From the NCBI GenBank assembly GCA_029212275.1, contig JARGOI010000031.1, positions 4,023-13,160 on the forward strand: DNA of 9,138 bases. Direction: 5' to 3'. Within the stretch, counting starts at the first letter, position 1; every line of letters begins with the position of its first letter. The DNA is from Thalassolituus sp. (GTDB taxonomy: Bacteria; Pseudomonadota; Gammaproteobacteria; Pseudomonadales; Oceanobacteraceae). Positions 1-5,879 of the stretch are shown here, piece by piece. The position numbers and the translations under genes are program-made. The notes below the pieces were generated by a model. That model did no database searches. It worked only from the letters and a program-made list of their open reading frames with translations, and was not told the origin of the DNA.

Positions 1-934
1 ATGTTTTCTGCAATCGCGAAACCCCGAACATAACCAACGCCATACCAGCCACGGTCATCCATCCAAAGGGTTCGCCTAAAAATACCACGGCCATAATGGT
101 GGTCATGACTGGGCCTATGGTGCCGCTGACGCTGGTTTTTGCGGGACCAATGCGTTTTATCGCTTCGCTCACCATAAATGACGGCACCACCGTAGCGAAT
201 ATTGCCATGATCACGGTGCCGACCCAACGTTCAGTATTCATTTCCGGCATGACGATTCCGTGAATCAGCGCATAATGAATAAAAGTCGCCACCGACGCCG
301 ACGCCATGGCAACGCTGGTGAAGAGTAAGCTGCCCAGAGTGCCAATCGCTTTTTTACTGAACAAAATATACAGCGAAAACGACAGGGCGCTGGCCAGTAT
401 CAACAAGGTACCGGTGGTGATTTCGGACACTGCGTGCTTGCTGCCATCGGTTAGCAGCGAGGCATTATTCAAATCGTGCCCGTACATTACCAGCAAGCCA
501 ACGTAGGTCAGTGCTAACGCCGGTATAAATGCACGCTTAAACGGCTGACCGAAAAATTGCGCACCCAATATGACTACAAGAGTCGGATATGCATACAGCA
601 TCAAGCGCTCAAGTTGTGCACTGACGTGCTCCAACCCCAGTAAATCCAGATATGAGGCCAAGTAGTAGCCAAGCAAGCCAATACCGGCGGCCTGTATCAT
701 TTGAGTCGGACTTGGCTTAATCGCTAACCGCTTCCAACTGAAATACCCGACCACAACATACACAGGCATGGCCAGCATCAATCGTAACCACATTAAAGGA
801 AGTGCGGTCATGCCTTGTTCGTAGAGCCATTTGATAATGATTGGCTTTGTCGAAAACAAAAAGGCGGCGCTGAGTGCCAGTATTAGCCCTAAGCGAGCGT
901 TGTCGGATGATTCTTGTTCTGATGGCGCAGCCAT
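1..934 (-). CDS. EamA/DMT-family inner-membrane transporter, 3' end cut by window edge
   Basis: Reading the minus strand from ATG at 934-932 gives 311 codons with no stop before the left edge, so the protein is nearly complete but lacks its C-terminus. The product is highly hydrophobic, with about ten predicted membrane segments in two halves, as expected of drug/metabolite transporters (two EamA repeats, usually about 300 residues). Visible family-like stretches are SAQLERLMLYAYPTLVV (residues 105-121), which closes the first repeat, and RIGPAKTSVSGTIGPVMT (261-278) followed by FLGEPFGW (285-292) in the second. A good ribosome site, AAAGGA, lies 9 nt before the ATG and supports this start over internal methionines. 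The family exports or imports small metabolites such as amino acids or nucleobases, and the substrate cannot be read from sequence. It is transcribed divergently from pyrG, so no functional link to that operon is implied. Confidence 0.88.
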   Translation of the reverse strand, partial: MAAPSEQESSDNARLGLILALSAAFLFSTKPIIIKWLYEQGMTALPLMWLRLMLAMPVYVVVGYFSWKRLAIKPSPTQMIQAAGIGLLGYYLASYLDLLGLEHVSAQLERLMLYAYPTLVVILGAQFFGQPFKRAFIPALALTYVGLLVMYGHDLNNASLLTDGSKHAVSEITTGTLLILASALSFSLYILFSKKAIGTLGSLLFTSVAMASASVATFIHYALIHGIVMPEMNTERWVGTVIMAIFATVVPSFMVSEAIKRIGPAKTSVSGTIGPVMTTIMAVVFLGEPFGWMTVAGMALVMFGVSRLQKT

Positions 935-1364
935 GACGTTCAGTCCTTTGCTATTAAGCGTTGGTTTACATTAGGCTGCGAGTAAATGCTGATGTGTTTG
1001 TTGGAGTACAACGGCACGACTGCAAATGATCGCAGCCGTTGCCTGAAGGGTAGAAATTACCGCTTCTGGACTGCCACGCAAGATGCGTCGAGCCACCATA
1101 AAAGGGCGGCGCCAAGTAAGCATTTTGCGTTTAAAGGCAGTGCCAAAAGTTGAAACATTACAAACTCGTTTGATCAGGATAGGAAAAACATGAGATTAAC
1201 AGAGGTAAAAAGCGAAGAAAAGCGCTGAATTAATTTACCCAAAGAGCGCAATCTGGTAACCTGCCCTCCCATCTTGAGTGAGGGTTTCAGAGTGCAAAAA
1301 AGCGTACGTATTCTGAGACTGGTCACTCCAATACGATTTTTTCATCTCTGCTCGCGGATCTTCT
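935..1364. other. intergenic region between divergent EamA gene and pyrG
   Basis: About 430 bp separate the two divergent starts. Both promoters should lie here, but I cannot place either with confidence. The nearest candidate for pyrG is a TATTCT at 1309-1314 with a weak TTTCAG at 1285-1290 upstream (spacer 18), which is marginal. Just before pyrG, GCGGA at 1354-1358 is a weak ribosome site 6 nt from the ATG. No tilS or mazG end, genes often found before pyrG in gammaproteobacteria, is visible. Apart from the doubtful small frame at 971-1123 I see no gene, RNA or clear repeat. Confidence 0.6.
971..1123 (-). CDS. possible 50-residue reading frame upstream of the EamA gene (doubtful)
   Basis: An ATG at 1123-1121 on the minus strand opens a 50-codon frame ending in TAA at 973-971, 36 bp before the start of the EamA permease gene and on the same strand. 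The peptide begins MLTWRRPFMVARRILRGSPE and is basic at its N-terminus and hydrophobic later (ATAAIICSRAVVL). I do not recognise it. There is no convincing ribosome site in front of the ATG (only an A-rich stretch). The frame stays open for a further 24 codons upstream without another ATG. It could be a small membrane-associated or leader peptide of the permease operon, the end of a decayed gene, or chance. Low confidence. Confidence 0.2.
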   Translation of the reverse strand: MLTWRRPFMVARRILRGSPEAVISTLQATAAIICSRAVVLQQTHQHLLAA

Positions 1365-2984
1365 ATGACACGTTTTATCTTTGTCACGGGTGGTGTTGTT
1401 TCTTCATTGGGAAAAGGCATCGCTTCAGCATCTCTGGCTGCGATCTTGGAAGCCCGTGGACTCAACGTCACTATGCTCAAGCTCGACCCCTACATCAACG
1501 TCGATCCCGGCACCATGAGTCCGTTTCAACACGGCGAAGTGTTTGTCACCAATGACGGTGCAGAAACCGATCTCGACCTTGGTCACTACGAGCGTTTTAT
1601 TCGTACCACCATGTCGCGTCGCAACAACTTCACCACTGGCCGAGTGTACACCGACGTATTAGCCAAAGAACGTCGTGGCGATTACCTTGGCGGTACCGTG
1701 CAAGTGATCCCACATATTACCGACGAAATTAAACGCCGTGTGTTTGAAGGTGCCGAAGGCTCGGACATCGCACTGGTCGAAATTGGCGGTACGGTGGGTG
1801 ACATCGAATCCCAGCCTTTCTTAGAAGCCGTTCGTCAAATGAAGGTCGAACTCGGCTCTAAGCGTGCGTTGTCTTTGCACCTTACTTTAGTGCCATACAT
1901 TGCCACCGCAGGCGAAACCAAAACCAAGCCAACGCAGCATTCTGTTAAAGAAATGCGCACCATTGGTTTGCAGCCAGATATTTTGATTTGTCGTTCTGAT
2001 CACACTATCGACGCCTCCGCACTGCGTAAAATCGCATTGTTCACCAACGTCGAAGAGCGTGCTGTTATCCCGCTAGAAGACGCCGAAACCATTTACATGA
2101 TTCCGCGTAAGTTGCACGAAGCCGGTTTGGACGATCTGATCGTTGAGAAATTTGGTTTGTCTTGCAAGCCTGCAAGCTTAGCTGAGTGGGATGCCGTCAC
2201 CGATGCTAAATTGAATCCCGAGCAAGAAGTGACCATCGCCATGGTCGGCAAATACATGGATTTGTTAGACGCTTATAAGTCTCTGATCGAAGCCATCGAC
2301 CACGCCGGTATTCAACATCGCGCCAAAGTAAACGTGCGCTATATTGATGCCGAAGATGTTGAACGCAAAGGCGTCGAAATTTTAGCCGGTGTCGATGCCA
2401 TTTTGGTGCCCGGTGGATTTGGTAATCGTGGCGTTGAAGGCAAAATCCGCACTGTTCAATACGCGCGCGAAAACAAAATTCCGTACCTAGGCATATGTTT
2501 AGGTATGCAAGTAGCGGTGATCGAATTCGCCCGTAACGTGGTTGGCTGGAAAGACGCGCAATCCACCGAATTTACTCACAAAACCGAACACCCCGTGATT
2601 GGTTTGATCACCGAATGGAAAGACGCTTCTGGCAATACCGAAGTGCGCAGCGAAAACTCCGACCTTGGTGGCACCATGCGCTTGGGCGGTCAAGAATGTC
2701 GCTTAACGCCAGAATCGAACACGGCAAAAGCATATGGCAAAGAGATCATTGTTGAACGTCATCGTCATCGCTATGAGGTAAACTCATCGCTAGTGCCCGA
2801 ACTCGAAGCCGCAGGCTTGCGTATCGCGGGTCGCTCTATTGATGGCGAATTAGTAGAAGTAGTGGAAGTGGCCGACCATCCTTGGTTTGTAGGTTGTCAG
2901 TTTCACCCAGAATTTACTTCGACGCCACGTGATGGACACGGACTATTTTCCGACTTCATCGCCGCAGCGATTGCGAACAAATAA
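1365..2984 (+). CDS. pyrG: CTP synthase (glutamine-hydrolysing)
   Basis: CTP synthase makes CTP from UTP, ATP and glutamine, the last step of pyrimidine nucleotide synthesis, in the cytoplasm as a tetramer. The 539-residue product is within a few residues of the Escherichia coli enzyme (545). The N-terminal synthetase half (about 1-266) starts with the family signature MTRFIFVTGGVVSSLGKGIA, whose SSLGKG contains the nucleotide-binding Lys17. Magnesium-binding Asp71 and Glu139 are present, the latter just before GGTVGDIES. The C-terminal class I glutamine amidotransferase half (about 290-539) keeps the oxyanion stretch PGGFGNRG (349-356), nucleophile Cys378 in GICLGMQ, and His514/Glu516 in QFHPEF, so the full triad is intact. 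The start is fixed by the conserved N-terminus. eno follows 37 bp downstream on the same strand and is probably co-transcribed. No kdsA lies between them, unlike in Pseudomonas, and as in E. coli. Confidence 0.99.
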   Translation: MTRFIFVTGGVVSSLGKGIASASLAAILEARGLNVTMLKLDPYINVDPGTMSPFQHGEVFVTNDGAETDLDLGHYERFIRTTMSRRNNFTTGRVYTDVLAKERRGDYLGGTVQVIPHITDEIKRRVFEGAEGSDIALVEIGGTVGDIESQPFLEAVRQMKVELGSKRALSLHLTLVPYIATAGETKTKPTQHSVKEMRTIGLQPDILICRSDHTIDASALRKIALFTNVEERAVIPLEDAETIYMIPRKLHEAGLDDLIVEKFGLSCKPASLAEWDAVTDAKLNPEQEVTIAMVGKYMDLLDAYKSLIEAIDHAGIQHRAKVNVRYIDAEDVERKGVEILAGVDAILVPGGFGNRGVEGKIRTVQYARENKIPYLGICLGMQVAVIEFARNVVGWKDAQSTEFTHKTEHPVIGLITEWKDASGNTEVRSENSDLGGTMRLGGQECRLTPESNTAKAYGKEIIVERHRHRYEVNSSLVPELEAAGLRIAGRSIDGELVEVVEVADHPWFVGCQFHPEFTSTPRDGHGLFSDFIAAAIANK

Positions 2985-3021
2985 TTTAACTTACTTTTAA
3001 CACTTAAGGCCGGAGACCTAC

Positions 3022-4314
3022 ATGGCAAAGATTATCGACATTAAAGCACGGGAAGTGCTGGATTCGCGCGGCAACCCAACGGTTGAAGCTGATGTTACTC
3101 TAGAAGGCGGATTTTTTGGTACCGCCTGTGCGCCATCCGGTGCCTCTACTGGTACTCGTGAAGCCCTAGAACTGCGCGATGGCGATAAAAGCCGCTACCT
3201 AGGTAAAGGCGTATTGAAAGCAGTCGCCAACATCAACAACATCATCAAGCCTGCCTTGTTAGGTATGGACGCTCTCGATCAGCGTGCCCTTGACCACAAA
3301 ATGCTAGAAATCGACGGCACCGAAAACAAAGCCAACTTAGGTGCCAACGCCATCTTGGCGGTATCGTTAGCCGCTGCTAAAGCCGCTGCCATTGCCAAAG
3401 GTGTTGAGTTATATGCACACATCGCCGACCTTAATGGCACCTCTGGCCAGTATTCTATGCCAGTCCCTATGATGAACATTATCAACGGTGGTGAACACGC
3501 CGATAACAACGTCGATATTCAAGAATTTATGGTGCAACCAGTAGGCGTGCCTAACTTCGCCGAAGCATTACGTGCTGGCGCGGAAATTTTCCACAGCCTG
3601 AAAAAAGTGCTTAGCGCCCAAGGCCTAAACACCGCTGTTGGTGACGAAGGTGGTTTTGCTCCAAACCTAGCCTCCAACGCCGATGCACTAGCCGCGATCA
3701 AAACGGCAGTAGCAGACGCTGGTTACGAACTGGGCAAAGACATCACCCTTGCGTTGGATTGCGCGTCGTCAGAGTTTTACAAAAACGGCAAATACGATCT
3801 CAAAGGCGAAGGCAAAGTATTCAGCGCCGAAGAGTTTTCTGACTACCTCTACGACCTGTGCGAAACCTACCCAATCGTCTCTATCGAAGACGGCCAAGAC
3901 GAATCTGACTGGGCTGGTTGGAAATACCAAACCGAAAAACTGGGCGCTAAAGTACAACTGGTTGGCGACGACTTGTTTGTTACCAACACCAAAATTTTGG
4001 CCGAAGGTATTGAAAAGCACATCGCCAACTCGATCCTCATCAAATTCAACCAGATTGGCTCTCTAACCGAAACGTTAGAAGCCATCAAAATGGCGAAAGA
4101 CGCAGGCTACACCGCGGTCATCTCTCACCGTTCTGGCGAAACAGAAGACACCACCATTGCCGACCTAGCCGTTGGTACCTGTGCAGGCCAAATCAAGACT
4201 GGCTCACTGTGCCGCTCAGACCGTGTTGCTAAGTACAACCGCTTGTTGCGCATTGAAGAGCAGTTAGGTGCTAAGGCTCCATACAATGGTTTGAAAGAGA
4301 TTAAAGGGCAGTAA
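3022..4314 (+). CDS. eno: enolase (phosphopyruvate hydratase)
   Basis: Enolase converts 2-phosphoglycerate to phosphoenolpyruvate in glycolysis and runs in reverse in gluconeogenesis. In many gammaproteobacteria it is also a structural part of the RNA degradosome, though nothing here shows that. The 430-residue length matches the family (E. coli 432). The N-terminal capping domain carries REVLDSRGNPTVE (10-22) and the mobile loop SGASTGTREALELRDGD (39-55). The TIM-barrel part carries catalytic Glu209 in GDEGGFAPN, magnesium ligands Asp246, Glu289 (SIEDGQDESDW) and Asp316 (GDDLFVTN), catalytic Lys341 in LIKFNQIGSL, and the signature SHRSGETEDTTIADLAVG (368-385). A GGAGA ribosome site at 3012-3016, 5 nt before ATG, sets the start. 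It is the second gene of the probable pyrG-eno operon, and the strong terminator at 4695 ends the transcript after a long repeat-filled trailer. Confidence 0.99.
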   Translation: MAKIIDIKAREVLDSRGNPTVEADVTLEGGFFGTACAPSGASTGTREALELRDGDKSRYLGKGVLKAVANINNIIKPALLGMDALDQRALDHKMLEIDGTENKANLGANAILAVSLAAAKAAAIAKGVELYAHIADLNGTSGQYSMPVPMMNIINGGEHADNNVDIQEFMVQPVGVPNFAEALRAGAEIFHSLKKVLSAQGLNTAVGDEGGFAPNLASNADALAAIKTAVADAGYELGKDITLALDCASSEFYKNGKYDLKGEGKVFSAEEFSDYLYDLCETYPIVSIEDGQDESDWAGWKYQTEKLGAKVQLVGDDLFVTNTKILAEGIEKHIANSILIKFNQIGSLTETLEAIKMAKDAGYTAVISHRSGETEDTTIADLAVGTCAGQIKTGSLCRSDRVAKYNRLLRIEEQLGAKAPYNGLKEIKGQ

Positions 4315-4432
4315 TTGCTACTGCGCTTGCTTATGCTGTGTTGAAAATGACTTCAGAATGCTCATGTATAACTAATACACTCCGCTTCTTCAGTCATTTT
4401 CGCCTTGCCTAAGCTGCGCTCGTGACGCAATT
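4313..4432. repeat. intergenic inverted-repeat unit A after eno
   Basis: This 120-bp stretch starts at the eno stop codon and folds into one long imperfect hairpin. The outer ends are AATTGC (4313-4318) and GCAATT (4427-4432). A perfect inner stem is formed by GAAAATGACT (4343-4352) and AGTCATTTTC (4392-4401), with partial pairing between. The top of the hairpin holds a 26-bp module at 4361-4386 (CTCATGTA ... ACT ... TACACTCCGCT) that recurs in unit B. A 33-bp module at 4406-4438 also recurs, at 4643-4675, with one mismatch. It looks like a dispersed non-coding element rather than a gene, and no open frame of note crosses it. Its role is unknown. Confidence 0.65.
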
Positions 4433-4441
4433 ACAATCTTT

Positions 4442-4669
4442 AATTGATACTGCGCTCGATGATACAGCGTTAAAATTTTTGGTGAATGTGACTGCCACGG
4501 ATGGCTCGGACCGGCGCCCCGGGAAATGCAGATTTTGCAGGAGCAAAAATCTGCCTCATGTACTACTTGTACACTCCGCTCCCCAATAAATTTTGCCTTG
4601 TCTCATCAACGCTCGCCACGGTCTTAAAAATTGCTACTGCGCTGCCTAAGTTGCGCTCGTGACGCAATT
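4442..4669. repeat. intergenic inverted-repeat unit B (longer copy with an inner hairpin)
   Basis: The unit begins with AATTGATACTGCGCT, nearly the same as the AATTGCTACTGCGCT that begins unit A and recurs again at about 4629-4643. Its right end is the second copy of the 33-bp module (4643-4675) ending in GACGCAATT. The 26-bp module of unit A recurs at 4555-4580 with 22 of 26 bases identical. Immediately before that is a hairpin absent from unit A: GCAGATTTTGC (4528-4538), loop AGGA, GCAAAAATCTGC (4543-4554, one extra A). The GC-rich stretch at about 4492-4526 (GGACCGGCGCCCCGGG within it) also has no counterpart in unit A. The two units therefore look like variants of one element in which the inside varies and the borders are kept. 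Confidence 0.6.
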
Positions 4670-4687
4670 ACAATCCTATAGATCTTC

Positions 4688-4723
4688 GATTATGAAAGCG
4701 CACTTCGGTGCGCTTTTTTGTGG
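4688..4723 (+). repeat. direct repeat, left copy (contains the eno-side terminator)
   Basis: This 36-bp segment, GATTATGAA followed by the terminator hairpin and ending TTTTTTGTGG, is repeated at 5399-5435 with two substitutions and one inserted T. The two copies bracket the parD-parE operon. The most direct reading is that a terminator-containing segment was duplicated when the toxin-antitoxin operon arrived or rearranged. Confidence 0.75.
4695..4719 (+). terminator. intrinsic terminator after eno and the repeats
   Basis: AAAGCGCAC (4695-4703) pairs perfectly with GTGCGCTTT (4708-4716) around a stable TTCG tetraloop, followed by a T tract to 4719. This is a textbook rho-independent terminator. 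The A run on the left would also allow it to work on the minus strand. It lies about 380 bp after the eno stop, so the transcript probably includes the repeat units unless they terminate or are processed earlier. Confidence 0.93.
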
Positions 4724-4760
4724 GCGGAAGATTGATTGGGTCTGGTAAATAATAACAAAG

Positions 4761-4791
4761 ATTGCTAATAATTGTTAAAAATTGCTATTCT
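4761..4791 (+). promoter_or_regulatory. parDE promoter with three ATTGYTA operator-like repeats
   Basis: ATTGCTA, ATTGTTA and ATTGCTA start at 4761, 4771 and 4781, exactly 10 bp apart, so they lie on one face of the helix. ParD-type ribbon-helix-helix antitoxins typically bind such short repeats side by side to repress their own operon. Two sigma-70-like promoters overlap them: TTGCTA (4762-4767) with TATTCT (4786-4791, spacer 18), and TTGCTA (4782-4787) with TATTAA (4805-4810, spacer 17). The first leaves a longer leader and so fits the start codon at 4827 better. The repeats are seen directly, and the operator role is inferred. Confidence 0.6.
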
Positions 4792-4826
4792 TATTGTTTT
4801 CTAGTATTAAAAAGCAGGCCAAGATT

Positions 4827-5087
4827 ATGAATGTTTCGCTTACACCTCACCTAGAAGAATACGTTAAACAAAAGGTAGCGGCCGGAATGTACAACTCTGT
4901 GAGCGAAGTTATGCGTGAAGCGCTTCGTTTGCTAGAGGAACGTGACGCGCTAAAGGAAATGAAGTTAGCTGCACTGAGACGAGACCTCCAAGAAGGCATC
5001 AATGAGCTTGATAAAGGCCAAGGAACACCTTTAGATATGGAAGAAATCAAGGCGAAAGCTAGGGCTGTAAAAGCAAGTAGAACCTAA
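4827..5087 (+). CDS. parD: ParD-type ribbon-helix-helix antitoxin
   Basis: This 86-residue protein is the antitoxin of a type II ParDE pair. It binds and neutralises the downstream toxin and should repress the operon. Residues 1-45 (MNVSLTPHLEEYVKQKVAAG then MYNSVSEVMREALRLLEERD) match the ParD ribbon-helix-helix form: an N-terminal strand, a first helix, the turn around YNSVSEV and a second helix. The charged C-terminal part (about 46-86) is the expected toxin-binding tail. I chose ATG 4827 because the family N-terminus begins there. A longer frame from TTG at 4782 would add 15 residues from inside the promoter repeats. A weak AGCAGG ribosome site (4813-4818) precedes the ATG. The stop overlaps the toxin start by 1 nt (TAATG), implying translational coupling. 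Confidence 0.9.
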   Translation: MNVSLTPHLEEYVKQKVAAGMYNSVSEVMREALRLLEERDALKEMKLAALRRDLQEGINELDKGQGTPLDMEEIKAKARAVKASRT

Positions 5088-5377
5088 TGCTTCGGCTAGT
5101 TAAGGCGCCTAAGGCTGAGGCCGATCTTATTGATATTTGGCTCTATGTTGCTGAAGACCAGCCCATCAATGCAGATCGGTTGCTTGACCGATTAAATGAC
5201 GCGGCATTATTGATTGCAGCAACACCTTTAATGGGGGGGGACCGACCTCATTTATCTAAAGATATTAAAAGCTTCCCATTTGAAAATTACATCCTCTTTT
5301 ATCGAATTAAACCAGATGTGCTTGAATTGGTCAGAGTGCTGTCAGCATCGAGAGATATTGGCAGTGTTGATTGGTAG
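5087..5377 (+). CDS. parE: ParE/RelE-superfamily toxin
   Basis: The 96-residue product is the toxin partner of the upstream antitoxin. Family hallmarks in order are KAEADLIDIWLYVAED (9-24), ADRLLDRLNDAALLIAATP (29-47), MGGDRPHL (49-56), FPFENYILFYRI (63-74) and the C-terminal LVRVLSASRDI (81-91). Characterised ParE proteins poison DNA gyrase, while RelE relatives cut mRNA. The ADLIDIW and RVL..SRD pattern favours ParE, but the target is inferred. Start ATG 5087 overlaps the parD stop. The codons for Met49-Gly-Gly-Asp contain eight consecutive G (5233-5240). The reading frame through it gives the expected MG..RP family motif, so this copy is read as intact, but a slip of one base would break the toxin. 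A terminator follows 32 bp after the stop. Confidence 0.9.
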   Translation: MLRLVKAPKAEADLIDIWLYVAEDQPINADRLLDRLNDAALLIAATPLMGGDRPHLSKDIKSFPFENYILFYRIKPDVLELVRVLSASRDIGSVDW

Positions 5378-5398
5378 GGGAAGAATTGCCGCGATCAT

Positions 5399-5435
5399 GA
5401 TTGTGAATAGCGCACTTCGGTGCACTTTTTTGTGG
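5399..5435 (+). repeat. direct repeat, right copy (contains the parE-side terminator)
   Basis: This 37-bp segment is the partner of 4688-4723. It has the same hairpin core (GCGCACTTCGGTGC) and the same TTTTTTGTGG end, and differs by GATTG for GATTA, one inserted T before the stem and an A for G in the right arm. Together the two copies enclose about 675 bp containing only parD-parE and its promoter. Confidence 0.75.
5409..5431 (+). terminator. intrinsic terminator after parE
   Basis: AGCGCAC (5409-5415), loop TTCG, GTGCACT (5420-5426) and a T tract to 5431. It is the same hairpin as the eno terminator, but one arm has a G-to-A change that makes a C-A mismatch in the stem, so it should be somewhat weaker. 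It closes the parDE transcript. Confidence 0.85.
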
Positions 5436-5497
5436 ACAACGAAAATATAAACAGACCTACAATCGCGTTGTTTACTATTGGTAGTTAGCTGTTTGTA

Positions 5498-5529
5498 GGT
5501 TGTGGTTAGCGCGAAGCGCGTAACCCAAC
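5498..5529. repeat. REP-like palindrome
   Basis: GGTTGTGGTTAGCGC, then GAA, then GCGCGTAACCCAAC form an imperfect stem-loop: GTTG(T)GGTTA pairs with TAACCCAAC, and inner GCGC pairs with GCGC. The pattern of TTAGCGC-GAA-GCGCGTAA flanked by GGTT/AACC resembles repetitive extragenic palindromes common in proteobacteria. ACCTACAA at 5455-5462 and TTGTAGGT at 5493-5500 form a further short inverted pair beside it. No transposase of the REP-associated type is in the window. Confidence 0.65.
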
Positions 5530-5879
5530 AAAAGACTGCTGATGAATGAGATCTGAATATTCTGGGTCAGTGTAAAAACTACTGAGATATTGACTCATAT
5601 CAGTTCATAGCCAAGGATTGATAATTTAAGAAACCATTATCAAAGAAGATCAATGGAGTGTTTGCTTCGATTATGACAATAAAGTATTTCAGAACATATT
5701 TTGGGGTGGAAAAATTGTCAGTGTTTAAATTTACGACTAATGGTGAATGTGTTTTAAGCAATAATCGTTGTAATTTTTTTGAATATTCTGCTTTCTTTAG
5801 CGTCTAAATTTGGTATCGTTCATTCTTAATTAGCAATATATTCAGTAGACTAAGGACATCCCACTAAAGGAATAGATAA
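5530..5879. other. AT-rich intergenic stretch before the lipoprotein gene
   Basis: This 350-bp stretch is clearly more AT-rich than pyrG-eno. I find no complete gene on either strand. A frame open from 5630 to a TAA at 5726-5728 (32 codons, no start codon, preceded by an in-frame TAA) reads like protein, containing DQWSVCFDYDNKVF and FWGGKIVSV, and may be the decayed end of a gene. The last part carries the lipoprotein ribosome site (AAAGGAA, 5866-5872). No convincing promoter could be fixed, although the AT-rich 5809-5845 is a plausible place for one. Confidence 0.45.

Noticed and set aside
1300..1364. CTP-sensing attenuator before pyrG as in Bacillus
   Set aside because: No GGGC start run or leader terminator hairpin is visible in front of pyrG.
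1235..1480. Minus-strand 81-codon frame across the pyrG start
   Set aside because: It overlaps the conserved pyrG N-terminus and has no recognisable content, so it is treated as a shadow.
3749..4066. 105-codon plus-strand frame and several minus-strand frames inside eno
   Set aside because: They lie in other frames of a fully conserved enolase gene and have skewed composition (Lys/Thr/Ser rich), typical of shadows.
4313..4675. CRISPR array
   Set aside because: The repeats are few, of several kinds, imperfect and unequally spaced, and no cas genes are present.
4782..4826. Longer parD frame starting at TTG 4782
   Set aside because: It would begin inside the operator-like repeats and one of the promoters, has no ribosome site, and the family N-terminus begins at ATG 4827.
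5498..5529. Integron attC site
   Set aside because: The palindrome lacks the paired core sites (GTTRRRY/RYYYAAC at proper ends with bulged bases) and no integrase or cassette series is visible, so it fits a REP-like element better.
5581..5606. Short hairpin ACTGAGATAT / ATATCAGT
   Set aside because: The stem is short with a bulge, in AT-rich sequence, and has no T tract. It is no better than chance.
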